This document shows, one piece after another, positions 16,126-23,950 of a stretch of 64,000 nt of DNA. A program made the position numbers and the translations under genes. Each line of letters begins with the position of its first letter. The first letter of the stretch is position 1. The notes under the pieces were generated by a model, which worked only from the letters and a program-made list of their open reading frames with translations, was not told where the DNA came from and searched no databases. The DNA lies in assembly GCF_002933855.1 (NCBI RefSeq), contig NZ_BFAQ01000042.1, forward strand, positions 31,617 to 95,616, given 5' to 3'. The DNA is from Vibrio penaeicida (lineage in GTDB: Bacteria > Pseudomonadota > Gammaproteobacteria > Enterobacterales > Vibrionaceae).

Positions 16126-16728
16126 CTGAAAGATACAAAACAGTCAGCAAAAATTCGGCAAATTGCTGCAACACTTTTTGCAGAAAAAGGGTTCAACGGT
16201 GTAGGTGTGGCGGAACTTGGAGAAGCTACTGGGCTTGGACGTGGTGCGCTTTATCACCATATTGATACCAAGGAAAACCTGCTGTTTGACATTTCGTCAC
16301 GCTATATTGTTGAGTTGGTCGAGGCGGGAAGAGAGATCACCGCGAATCAGATTGATCCAGCAGAGCGCGTGAAAAGCTTAAGCCGTCACTTAATGCACGT
16401 AATCAGTATGCATTTGGCTGAGATGACTGTCTGTTTCAGAGAAATTCACTCTTTAACGGGTGAACGGTATCAATCGGTTGCTAATTTGCATGCCGAATAC
16501 CAACAGATTTGGGAGGATGCTTTCGCAGCAGGGACGGCTCAGGGACAATTTAGGAAGATCGATAAAACGGCAGTTAAAGGTCTACTCGGTATGTTTTTCT
16601 ATAGTTTCCTGTGGCTTAAACCCGGAGGGCGTCAGTCGGACGAGGAAATAGGCAATATATTCAGTGACTTGGTACTCAGAGCTATTGGATCACACGATTA
16701 TTTGGAGGAAAACCAATTCTTCGAATAA
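16126..16728 (+). CDS. TetR-family transcriptional regulator (non-ATG start)
   Basis: About 200 residues. The HTH reads QSAKIRQIAATLFAEKGF, then GVAELGEATGLGRGALYHHI. No ATG, GTG or TTG exists between the in-frame stop at 16090 and the HTH. An AAGGAG site at 16113-16118 is followed by ATT (16123) and CTG (16126). CTG has the better spacing (7 bases). The GTG at 16207 would delete half of the HTH and has no ribosome site. The C-terminal ligand domain is family-typical in length. It is divergent from the large operon, with two shared palindromes between them, so it is the likely repressor and should respond to a CoA or carboxylate intermediate. Confidence 0.85.
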   Translation: MKDTKQSAKIRQIAATLFAEKGFNGVGVAELGEATGLGRGALYHHIDTKENLLFDISSRYIVELVEAGREITANQIDPAERVKSLSRHLMHVISMHLAEMTVCFREIHSLTGERYQSVANLHAEYQQIWEDAFAAGTAQGQFRKIDKTAVKGLLGMFFYSFLWLKPGGRQSDEEIGNIFSDLVLRAIGSHDYLEENQFFE

Positions 16729-16822
16729 GAACTCGCTGTTCTATGTACTCAGCGTTCAAAAATGCTTGAGCATGATATGTATAGGAAGCGTGGTGCTTGT
16801 AGCAGCATGCTCCTGAATGCAT

Positions 16823-17155
16823 TTACCAACAATCGCAGGCACAGTCAGAACTGTCTTTTTTCAATGACAATATGTCAGTACAACAGCTCGCGCCGTCACA
16901 AAAGTGATCGTTTTCTTTTTTGTCTTTTTTCTTTCTCTTGTCTCGCTTCAAAGTATCGTTTGCTACCTTGCATGCTGAAAAACGCTGTGAAATTCTTGTC
17001 CTTGATGAAAACACGCCGTGTTCCTGAATGATCTTTTTAACGGCTTCAGAACAGGAATCCCCTTGGTGTAAACAGGCGTGTGCGCATCGAAATCCTTTAT
17101 ATGGAGAGATAAAGCGTTGATAAAACCTAATCAGTACGACGGCTAGATATCTCAT
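16823..17155 (-). CDS. yidD: YidD-family membrane protein insertion factor, Cys-rich variant
   Basis: 110 residues. The start matches the YidD family (MRYLAVVLIRFYQRFISPYKG, a short amphipathic membrane-associated helix), followed by a Cys-containing core (FRCAHACLHQGDSCSEAVKKII). The central PTCSxYA motif of housekeeping YidD is altered to HQGDSCSEA. A lysine-rich linker and a Cys-rich tail (HFCDGASCC, then CACDCW) are added. It overlaps the upstream GNAT gene by 29 bases with a GAGGAA site inside it. This is probably a paralogue and not the rpmH-rnpA-linked copy. Confidence 0.7.
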   Translation of the reverse strand: MRYLAVVLIRFYQRFISPYKGFRCAHACLHQGDSCSEAVKKIIQEHGVFSSRTRISQRFSACKVANDTLKRDKRKKKDKKENDHFCDGASCCTDILSLKKDSSDCACDCW

Positions 17156-17681
17156 TCGTATTCCTCAATTGCATCCATTCTTCCTTTAGTATTCCGTATC
17201 TTACGGAATCGTAATACGTCCCCTTATAGAAACGCACTTTTCGCAGCCTGCCTTCAAGTTTGAAGCCAAGTTTTTCGGCGCATTTCATCATTGCAGGGTT
17301 ACCCGACCACGTGGTGAGCCCGACTCTTTCCAGTTCTCTAGTTGCGAAGATATGAGAAACCCATAGGGTTAACGCTTGTTGAGCGATGCCTTTTCCCCAT
17401 GCTTTCGAATCGTAAATAACAATACCGGATTCCAACCAACGGGTGTTTTCATCTTCCCAATAACAGCTAACGGTTCCTACTGGTTCACCATTCCATTCAA
17501 TCACTTGAATATCCTCCCCTTTACGTAAGCGAATAAACGTTGTGGTTCGGAATATTTCTTCTGTTGGTCTGGTGTACCCAAAATAAGGTCCGTTGAATTT
17601 GGTCCATTCTTCATCTTGAGTAACGAGCTGATACAGAGTTTGGCATTCATCTGGGTATGCTTTTCTAATTCGTAATTCCAT
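17127..17681 (-). CDS. GNAT N-acetyltransferase (RimJ/RimL type)
   Basis: 184 residues from the ATG at 17679-17681 (AAGGA upstream; a TTG six codons earlier is unlikely). The acetyl-CoA binding region AWGKGIAQQALTLWVSHIF and the RimL-type motif WSGNPAMMKCAEKLGFKLEGRLRK are clear. It transfers acetyl to an amine of a protein N-terminus, antibiotic or small molecule; the target is unknown. It is co-transcribed with the YidD-like gene. Confidence 0.82.
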   Translation of the reverse strand: MELRIRKAYPDECQTLYQLVTQDEEWTKFNGPYFGYTRPTEEIFRTTTFIRLRKGEDIQVIEWNGEPVGTVSCYWEDENTRWLESGIVIYDSKAWGKGIAQQALTLWVSHIFATRELERVGLTTWSGNPAMMKCAEKLGFKLEGRLRKVRFYKGTYYDSVRYGILKEEWMQLRNTNEISSRRTD

Positions 17682-17722
17682 CCATATTCCTTTACCCAAT
17701 TAGTTCAGACAAAGTTCAACAA

Positions 17723-17752
17723 AAAGCGCTCCCTCGTTTGGGTGAGCGCTTT
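17723..17752 (-). terminator. Rho-independent terminator of the ABC-F gene
   Basis: 9-bp stem AAAGCGCTC/GAGCGCTTT. On the minus strand it is followed by further T residues. It lies 6 bases after the ABC-F stop. Confidence 0.8.
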
Positions 17753-17757
17753 CGCCT

Positions 17758-19512
17758 TTACAAGCCTAATTTGCTATTGATTTCCGCGATTTCTTCACGC
17801 CATTTATCTTGCAGTTTTACCTTTTGATGCTTAGGTTTGCGAGCCATATCTTCTTCTAGTAATGTTTCTAGTTCCAGTAACTTTTCGAGCATGAGCTCTT
17901 CGTCGTTTTCGACGTTTACTGAAACGTGTGCTGAATTGCAAGAGTCTGACGTACTGTTATTTTCACTAAGCTTGGAAGCGCTGTTCATTTGAATGTCACC
18001 ACTTTCGACAGCCAAACGCTCGTAAGCCACCTCAACATCTAGGTGCTCTTCCAGTTTTCCATCCGCCACCAGCCAGAACCGGTTGCAACTGGATTCAATA
18101 AGCCGGCGATCATGGCTTACCACCAACGCGCCTCCTTGAAAGTTTTTTAACGTCTCAAAAAGTTCTTCTTTGCCTTCTAAATCCAAGTGGTTGGTTGGCT
18201 CATCCAGCATGAGTAGATGGTAGTTTGCGAGGGTTAACCCGATAAACAGCAATCGAGAACGCTCGCCACCACTTAGCTCTTTTACTTTCTGCTCATGGCG
18301 GTTAAATGGAAAGCCAGCACTGATAAGTGAACGCTTTCGTACTTCTTCTGTTAAATTTCCGTAGGAATACAGCGCGTCGAGTATACTTTCCTCTCCATTA
18401 AGCTGCTCTAGGCTCTGGTCGTAGTATCCGATGTTTGCTTTTGGATGAAGTACTATTCCTCCAACGCTCTGGCCATCGGAGTACGCAGCCCAAAGCATGC
18501 GCATGAGAGAAGATTTACCGCTACCGTTTCGCCCCAGTATTGCAACTTTATCGCCGCTTTTGATTTGCTGGTGAATCACATCAAATAACAACGGAAGGTG
18601 CGGCTGTGCTTTCACTTGGGTATTTTCGAGTTCTAACAGGCGATTCGCTTGCATACGCTCACCCGACAAGGTCAGCGTCCACGGTGAACCTTGTGAAAGC
18701 TCGGTTTGCTGCTCGACCAATCGATCTTTGCGCTTTTCCATATGTTTGGCTTTACGAGCTAAATCTTCGTTGTCGTAAACTTTGCCCCAAACAGCTAAGC
18801 GTTTGGCGCTTTTTTCTATACGGTCGATTTCCTTTTGCTCAGATTTGTGGCGCGCTTCATCAGCCGTATCTTTCTCTACTAGAGCATGCCTTGCTTCGCT
18901 ACAAGGTAAATCGAAACTATAGAGCCCTTTGTCTCTCATGATCCAAGTGGTATTAGTTACGCTATCTAATAGAGTCTGGTCGTGAGATACCAATACAAAG
19001 CTACCGCGCCACTCTTTAAGAAAACGCTCTAACCATAAAAGGGTTGGGAGATCCAAATGGTTGCTGGGCTCATCGAGAAGTAAAAGATCAGGCTGGGTAA
19101 TTAAGGCTCTTGCGAGCAAGAGTTTCATATGTTGCCCGCCACTGAGGGAAGAAGCGAGCTGCTGCCATTGGCTTTCATTAAAGCCAAATTCGGCCAATAA
19201 CGCTTCTACACGCCATCGCTCGTCGGGTTCGGGTAATTGCTCTGCTAATGCGTCAATCAAACTGGCATGTTCAACCGCCGCAGGAAGATGCTGCTCTACA
19301 CTCGCAATCACACAGCTATAGGCTTTGGTAACACTGCCAGTATGGGAATCTGACTTGCCACTTAACACGGCAAGAAGCGAACTTTTTCCACAACCGTTAT
19401 GACCAATTAAGCCAATTTTGTTGCCTTTTTGCAGGGTAAAGGAAATCGCTTCAAACAAGGTGCTTGAAGGTTGTTCAATAGTAAGAGTTTGTGCTGATAA
19501 TAAAGTACTCAT
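17758..19512 (-). CDS. ABC-F family ATPase (ribosome-associated type)
   Basis: 584 residues from the ATG at 19510-19512 (GAGAAA upstream). Two ABC domains without membrane segments. Domain 1 has GHNGCGKSS and SLSGGQHMKLLLARAL; domain 2 has GRNGSGKSS and LSGGERSRLLFIGL. Each carries LLDEPSNHLD or MLDEPTNHLD, which is diagnostic of ABC-F. A charged linker with AKHMEKRKDRLVEQQ separates them and would reach the ribosome. The C-terminal tail is Glu/Lys-rich with coiled-coil character. Members either help translation or protect ribosomes from antibiotics. Which applies here cannot be told. Confidence 0.87.
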   Translation of the reverse strand: MSTLLSAQTLTIEQPSSTLFEAISFTLQKGNKIGLIGHNGCGKSSLLAVLSGKSDSHTGSVTKAYSCVIASVEQHLPAAVEHASLIDALAEQLPEPDERWRVEALLAEFGFNESQWQQLASSLSGGQHMKLLLARALITQPDLLLLDEPSNHLDLPTLLWLERFLKEWRGSFVLVSHDQTLLDSVTNTTWIMRDKGLYSFDLPCSEARHALVEKDTADEARHKSEQKEIDRIEKSAKRLAVWGKVYDNEDLARKAKHMEKRKDRLVEQQTELSQGSPWTLTLSGERMQANRLLELENTQVKAQPHLPLLFDVIHQQIKSGDKVAILGRNGSGKSSLMRMLWAAYSDGQSVGGIVLHPKANIGYYDQSLEQLNGEESILDALYSYGNLTEEVRKRSLISAGFPFNRHEQKVKELSGGERSRLLFIGLTLANYHLLMLDEPTNHLDLEGKEELFETLKNFQGGALVVSHDRRLIESSCNRFWLVADGKLEEHLDVEVAYERLAVESGDIQMNSASKLSENNSTSDSCNSAHVSVNVENDEELMLEKLLELETLLEEDMARKPKHQKVKLQDKWREEIAEINSKLGL

Positions 19513-19627
19513 AAGTTTCTCAAGAATTGCGGGCACGATGCCCTTGTCAAACTACGCTGACAACAACCCAAGAGCCCAAGAGAAGAGCACTCTGAATAGA
19601 ATGGTTTTGTATTCGCTCAAGCCTGGA

Positions 19628-19708
19628 TTATCGCAGCACGATATCGCAATGTCTTGAGTGGTTCACTATAGCAAAGTGACGTGCGCTAAACGGGCGACAC
19701 ACAAACAT
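19628..19708 (-). CDS. Possible 26-residue leader peptide upstream of the ABC-F gene
   Basis: An ATG (19706-19708) with a very strong GGAGG site at 6-base spacing opens a 26-codon frame (MFVCRPFSARHFAIVNHSRH and onward) ending at TAA, 115 bases before the ABC-F start. A GGGCA/TGCCC hairpin follows near the ABC-F ribosome site. ABC-F genes are often controlled by translated leaders. There is no homology evidence, and the rest of the 373-base gap (19513-19885) shows only the iclR terminator. Confidence 0.3.
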   Translation of the reverse strand: MFVCRPFSARHFAIVNHSRHCDIVLR

Positions 19709-19817
19709 AATTAATTCCTCCTTTTGGTTATCGGGTAATACCCTATGTGGAACATTGGAAGAATAATAAAACGTGACCTGACAATAAGACAGCTTTGAGG
19801 TTAATGAGACATAAAAA

Positions 19818-19840
19818 AAGAGAAGTGCGTCACTTCTCTT
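19818..19840 (-). terminator. Rho-independent terminator of the iclR-type gene
   Basis: Perfect 10-bp stem AAGAGAAGTG/CACTTCTCTT with a 3-base loop. On the minus strand it is followed by T residues. It lies 45 bases after the regulator stop. Confidence 0.85.
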
Positions 19841-19885
19841 GTTTGGTTCAGAATCAACAAATTTTAATTAAATATAATCAAAAGG

Positions 19886-20674
19886 TTAATGGGTACTGCC
19901 TTCATGCAGATTGCCTCCCATTTGTTCACTTAAATACTGAGCAGCTTCAAGCATGGCTTCGCGACATTCCTTTCTTATGGTTCGGTTATCTCCTTCCACG
20001 TTTTCTATCAGCGGAACGGTCAAACATGCGATGGCTTGACCCGAGTAATCCGTTAGCGGCACTGAAATATTCACAACACCTTTGATCACGTAACTTTTTC
20101 GCTCTTCATATCCCTTTTTCCGAACCTTGGCTAATTCCATTTTTATTTGCGCAATTTCATCTTCGTCGCCGGGAGGGTGAGCAATAATGAATTGATCGAG
20201 TTCTTGCTCAGGAGAGTGCGCTAACATTACGCGACCAGAGGAGGCTTTCCAAACATCCAGCTTGGCGCCCAAGCGCACGCTCATTAAGTGGTAGCCTGGT
20301 GAATCAACCTGCCCAATAACCAATAATTTACCTTCAGAAACGATGGCAAGGTGAATAGACTGACATAGCTTTTCCGCTAATGCATTCATAACCGGAACAG
20401 CAAGAGAAGTGAGACGTTTTATTTTTGGATAACGATGCGAGACTTCAAACAACTTAGTGGTAAGCGCGTACCTATCGGTATGAGAATCTAGAGACAAATA
20501 GCCGCGATCGCATAGAACCACCAACATTCTAAATATCTCTCCCACACTTCTTCCTAATTCTCTGGCAATTTCGACCTGAGAAAGCCCAGAAGCATGGTTT
20601 GAAAGTACTTCTATGATGTCTAAGCCCTTTTCTAGAGCTGGCGCTTGGTACTTCTTCTCTTCTTTCGTATCCAA
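19886..20674 (-). CDS. IclR-family transcriptional regulator
   Basis: 262 residues. The N-terminal winged helix (ALEKGLDIIEVLSNHASGLSQVEIARELGRSVGEIFRML) is followed by the IclR effector domain (KLCQSIHLAIVSEGKLLVIGQ, SSGRVMLAH, GVVNISVPLTDYSGQAIACLTVP). It lies at the 3' end of the minus-strand sugar-acid operon and has its own terminator. It probably controls that operon in response to a keto-deoxy acid, as KdgR-like IclR members do; this is an inference from position. Confidence 0.88.
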   Translation of the reverse strand: MDTKEEKKYQAPALEKGLDIIEVLSNHASGLSQVEIARELGRSVGEIFRMLVVLCDRGYLSLDSHTDRYALTTKLFEVSHRYPKIKRLTSLAVPVMNALAEKLCQSIHLAIVSEGKLLVIGQVDSPGYHLMSVRLGAKLDVWKASSGRVMLAHSPEQELDQFIIAHPPGDEDEIAQIKMELAKVRKKGYEERKSYVIKGVVNISVPLTDYSGQAIACLTVPLIENVEGDNRTIRKECREAMLEAAQYLSEQMGGNLHEGSTH

Positions 20675-20724
20675 TGGTTTTCCTTAATAGTGAATAACTT
20701 ACTTCCAAGCTGCCTTTGTGGCGC

Positions 20725-20756
20725 TACACCCAAGTAACCTTAAAATACTTGGGTAT
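20725..20756. repeat. Dispersed palindromic repeat, copy 1
   Basis: Inverted repeat ACCCAAGTA ... TACTTGGGT between the dehydratase gene and the iclR-type gene. The same sequence family recurs at 59551 and at the right end of the window. Here it could also act as a transcription-attenuating hairpin. Confidence 0.6.
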
Positions 20757-20832
20757 AAGACTATCGCTTATTGGAACCAATACTACTGAATACTTTAACA
20801 AGTTTCATCAACGAGACATCACATCATTCATA

Positions 20833-21936
20833 CTATGTGATCGCATTTTCCACTTTAGTTGTTTGCCGTATTTTGTCCCAATCCCAGTTTATACCTAAGC
20901 CGGACTCCGAAGGAGCAATAGCTTTGCCATTATTTATTGAAAGTGTGTTCGATGTAACAGAACCTAACTGCGGGATATATTCTAACCAGCGGCTATTAGG
21001 CACCGCACAACATAACGATACATGCAGTTCCATCAAGAAATGCGGGCAAACGGATACATTATACGTTTCAGCCAAATGTGCGACTTTAAGCCAAGGCGTG
21101 ATCCCCCCAATTCTTGCCACATCAACTTGAACAATATGGCAAGCACCTCGCTCTAAATACTCTCGAAAGCCGCGTGTGCCGTACATGGATTCCCCAACGG
21201 CAATGGGCAGCCCTGCAGTCGCACACAATTGTTGATGACCAGAAATATCTTCTGCTGGCATTGGTTCTTCTAACCAGCTGATTCCAAGCTCTGCGAATGC
21301 TCTGCCACGCTTTATTGCTTCATCACGGCTAAAGCTTTGATTGGCGTCGACCATTATGTGGTAGTCGTCGCCCACCTGCTCTCTCACGTATTCCAGCCTG
21401 CGAATGTCTTCCGCTAAACTCGGTGAGCCGACTTTTACTTTAGAGCCGCCAAATCCTTGCTGTTTGACAGCAATGGCATCGGCTGCGAGTTGCTCTGGTG
21501 TGAGATGCAACCAACCGCCTTCGGTGGTATACAGCGGTATTTCGCCTTTTGCCCCTCCCGCCATTTTCCATAGTGGAAGCTGAGCTTTGATTGATTTTCT
21601 ATCCCACAACGCGGTATCAATTGCCGCAAGTGCTAGGGACGTTATCGCTCCAACCGATGTAGCATGTGAATGGAAATACAAAGATCGCCAAATCTCTTCA
21701 ATACAGTCCGGATCTTTCCCAATAAGCTGAGGCAATAAGTGATCATTTAAAAGAGCGACAACGGAGGAGCCTCCCGTGCCAATTGTGTACGTATACCCTA
21801 CCCCCGTTACACCGTCACTATCGGTAATCTTAACAATGGGTGTTTCTTGACAAACAAACGCCTGAATCGCATCTGTTCGTTTTACTTCCGGTGTCAGATC
21901 GACCCAAAAAAGCTCTGCTTTCACTATCCGTGTCAT
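20833..21936 (-). CDS. Enolase-superfamily (mandelate-racemase type) sugar-acid dehydratase
   Basis: 367 residues. A capping domain is followed by a barrel with the KxK motif (SKVKVG), metal ligands Asp (VDANQSF), Glu (WLEEPMPAED) and Glu (VGESMYG), and a C-terminal His (CPHFLMELH), all in mandelate-racemase subgroup order. It dehydrates an acid sugar to a 2-keto-3-deoxy acid. The downstream pathway enzymes upstream in the operon point to L-fuconate or a related 6-deoxy/hexonate. Canonical L-fuconate dehydratase is longer (about 430 residues), so specificity is uncertain. It is the last enzyme gene of the operon. Confidence 0.85.
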   Translation of the reverse strand: MTRIVKAELFWVDLTPEVKRTDAIQAFVCQETPIVKITDSDGVTGVGYTYTIGTGGSSVVALLNDHLLPQLIGKDPDCIEEIWRSLYFHSHATSVGAITSLALAAIDTALWDRKSIKAQLPLWKMAGGAKGEIPLYTTEGGWLHLTPEQLAADAIAVKQQGFGGSKVKVGSPSLAEDIRRLEYVREQVGDDYHIMVDANQSFSRDEAIKRGRAFAELGISWLEEPMPAEDISGHQQLCATAGLPIAVGESMYGTRGFREYLERGACHIVQVDVARIGGITPWLKVAHLAETYNVSVCPHFLMELHVSLCCAVPNSRWLEYIPQLGSVTSNTLSINNGKAIAPSESGLGINWDWDKIRQTTKVENAIT

Positions 21937-21964
21937 GGCTTTGATTCCTTAAGCCTGATTCCAT

Positions 21965-22825
21965 TCAGGCGTTTTCATACGCAACGGCAACTTGGCTGGA
22001 AACGCCTAGCCCATCAATACCGAGCTCGACAACATCGTTCTCTTTTAAATATCTAGGTGGATTAAATCCCAGCCCAACACCGAACGGCGTACCCGTAGAA
22101 ATCACATCTCCTGGCAATAACGTCATGTATTGGCTTATGTAGCTCACTTGATGTGCGATTGAGAAAACCATGTCACTGGTATTGCTGTCTTGTAGCATTT
22201 CTCCATTAACCGATAACCACAATCGAAGACTTTGCGGGTCCGTACACTCGTCGGTTGTAACCAAATAAGGGCCAAGCGGTGCAAAGGTGTCACAACTTTT
22301 TCCTTTTACCCACTGCCCTTCTTGTTCAAGCTGGAACTCACGTTCTGAGTAATCATTATGCAGCGCATAACCTGCGACATAATCCAATGCTTCATCTTCA
22401 GAGACATAACTGGCTGACTTGCCGATAACAATCGCAAGTTCCACTTCCCAATCGGTTTTCAGGCTGTTTTTTGGAATGATCACAGGATCGTTTGGCCCGC
22501 ACAATGAGCTCGTCGCCTTCATAAACAGCACAGGTTGGCTTGGGATCGGCATACCCGATTCCTCGGCGTGCTTCTTGTAATTCAAACCAACACATATAAT
22601 TTTGGATGGGCGACAAATCGGGGCACCATATCGTTCTTTTTCATCAAATTCTGGGCAATTCCCTTGGTGCTCATCTAGCCATGTCGCCAACCGGTCTACA
22701 CCATCGTTTTCGAAAAAAGCTTCGGTATAATCTTCACCAAACGCACTGACATTGATACGTTTTCCATTGCTCAGTTCGACGCCGGGTTTCTCTTGCCTCG
22801 GTTCGCCTACTCGAATCAGTTTCAT
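21965..22825 (-). CDS. Fumarylacetoacetate hydrolase-family protein, probable 2,4-diketo-3-deoxy-L-fuconate hydrolase
   Basis: 286 residues from the ATG at 22823-22825 (AAGGA site; a longer frame upstream is not supported). The sequence follows the diketo-deoxy-fuconate hydrolase subgroup: MKLIRVGEPRQEKPGVEL, CVGLNYKKHAEESGMPIP, DWEVELAIVIGK, YVAGYALHNDYSEREFQLE and GDVISTGTPFGVGLG. Metal ligands Glu and Asp lie in the usual ExE/D arrangement. It cleaves a 2,4-diketo acid to pyruvate and a hydroxy acid (lactate for the L-fucose route). It sits between the SDR and dehydratase genes, in pathway order. Confidence 0.85.
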   Translation of the reverse strand: MKLIRVGEPRQEKPGVELSNGKRINVSAFGEDYTEAFFENDGVDRLATWLDEHQGNCPEFDEKERYGAPICRPSKIICVGLNYKKHAEESGMPIPSQPVLFMKATSSLCGPNDPVIIPKNSLKTDWEVELAIVIGKSASYVSEDEALDYVAGYALHNDYSEREFQLEQEGQWVKGKSCDTFAPLGPYLVTTDECTDPQSLRLWLSVNGEMLQDSNTSDMVFSIAHQVSYISQYMTLLPGDVISTGTPFGVGLGFNPPRYLKENDVVELGIDGLGVSSQVAVAYENA

Positions 22826-22850
22826 TTTGTTGTCCTTAGAATCATTCTGT

Positions 22851-23609
22851 TTAGCGGAGTTGAACCACGCCACCGTCTATGTCGTAGCTTACGCCTGTAA
22901 TAAATTTGGCTTTATCGCTGCAAAGAAATACCGCAATATCGGCGATTTCTTCTGGTGTCCCCATTCGCCCAATGGGTTGATATTCGCTGAGAACTTTGAA
23001 CATTTCGTTTTTGTTGTCGGGGTAATGTTTATCTAAATACCCATCAACAAATGGTGTGTGGACTCGCGCAGGGCAAATGCAATTACAGCGAACTCCTTTA
23101 TCAACGTAATCTCTCGCGACACTCAATGTCATAGCTGATACCGCACCTTTCGAAGCCGAGTACGCAAATCGGTCTGAAATACCCACTTTCGCAGCGATAG
23201 AAGAAAGATTGAGAATGGAGCCTTTTGCCGACTGAAGCATTGGCATGAAATATTTGGTGAACAGAAATAGACCATTAACGTTCACGGAAAATACGCGTTG
23301 AAGCTCGTCCAATTCGGTATTCTCAACGTTACCGACGTGTGCAATTCCGGCATTGTTAACAAGAATATCCAAACGACCAATTTGCTGTTCCAGCTCTGCA
23401 ACCAAGCGCTTCACATCCGCTTCCGAAGACACATCACACGTCAACGCTGTAATTCGATCAGAACCGAATTCTTCCGCTGCGCGCTCAAGATGCTCTGGAT
23501 TTATATCCACTAAAACAACATGTGCACCGGCTTGATGAAAACCTTTGGCAATCGCTAACCCAATCCCAGAAGCAGATCCGGTGATAAGGGCTACTTTTCC
23601 CTGTAGCAT
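22851..23609 (-). CDS. Short-chain dehydrogenase, probable 2-keto-3-deoxy-L-fuconate dehydrogenase
   Basis: 252 residues from the ATG at 23607-23609 (AAGGAG site). The Rossmann motif is TGSASGIG, NNAGIAHVGN follows, and the catalytic Ser and YSASKG are intact. The stretch CPARVHTPFVDGYLDKHYP and QPIGRMGTPEEIADIA is typical of the keto-deoxy-fuconate dehydrogenase subgroup. It oxidises the 4-hydroxyl with NAD to give the diketo acid that the neighbouring FAH-family protein cleaves. Confidence 0.85.
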   Translation of the reverse strand: MLQGKVALITGSASGIGLAIAKGFHQAGAHVVLVDINPEHLERAAEEFGSDRITALTCDVSSEADVKRLVAELEQQIGRLDILVNNAGIAHVGNVENTELDELQRVFSVNVNGLFLFTKYFMPMLQSAKGSILNLSSIAAKVGISDRFAYSASKGAVSAMTLSVARDYVDKGVRCNCICPARVHTPFVDGYLDKHYPDNKNEMFKVLSEYQPIGRMGTPEEIADIAVFLCSDKAKFITGVSYDIDGGVVQLR

Positions 23610-23619
23610 GGGTATCTCC

Positions 23620-23940
23620 TTAATTGAGTTCAAATACTTGTTCCATGTTTTGCCACCACGCTTCACCTGCTTCAGGTAATGGCTGCTGCATAGGTTTCAT
23701 CCACGCCCACCATTTTTGAGTAATGGGATCGGCAGCCATCGCAGCCATGTCCCCTTCAAAGTCATGACCGACGTACTCAAAGTAGGCAAACAGCAAACCA
23801 TCGTGATGAAAAATAGAGTAGTTTTGGATGTGTGACGCTTTGATTTGAGCCAATACTTCAGGCCAAACCTCCGCATGTGCTTTAACGTATTCGTCGTAAT
23901 GTTCAGGCTTTAATCGGATAACTTGACCAAATTTCTTCAT
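23620..23940 (-). CDS. L-rhamnose/L-fucose mutarotase (RhaM family)
   Basis: 106 residues. The second in-frame ATG (23938-23940) has AGGAG at normal spacing; the ATG two codons earlier is too close. The RhaM pattern is clear: RLKPEHYDEYVKAHAEVWPEVL, with the active-site His, then IQNYSIFHHDGLLFAYFEY and WWAWMKPMQ. It interconverts anomers of a deoxy-sugar. In L-fucose oxidative clusters this family supplies the mutarotase. Confidence 0.88.
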   Translation of the reverse strand: MKKFGQVIRLKPEHYDEYVKAHAEVWPEVLAQIKASHIQNYSIFHHDGLLFAYFEYVGHDFEGDMAAMAADPITQKWWAWMKPMQQPLPEAGEAWWQNMEQVFELN

Positions 23941-23950
23941 GGGCATTCTC

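Noticed and set aside
16207..16728. GTG start for the TetR gene
   Set aside because: Would remove the first half of the HTH and has no ribosome site; the AAGGAG site is further upstream.
16762..17031. 89-codon plus-strand frame
   Set aside because: Antisense to the YidD-family gene.
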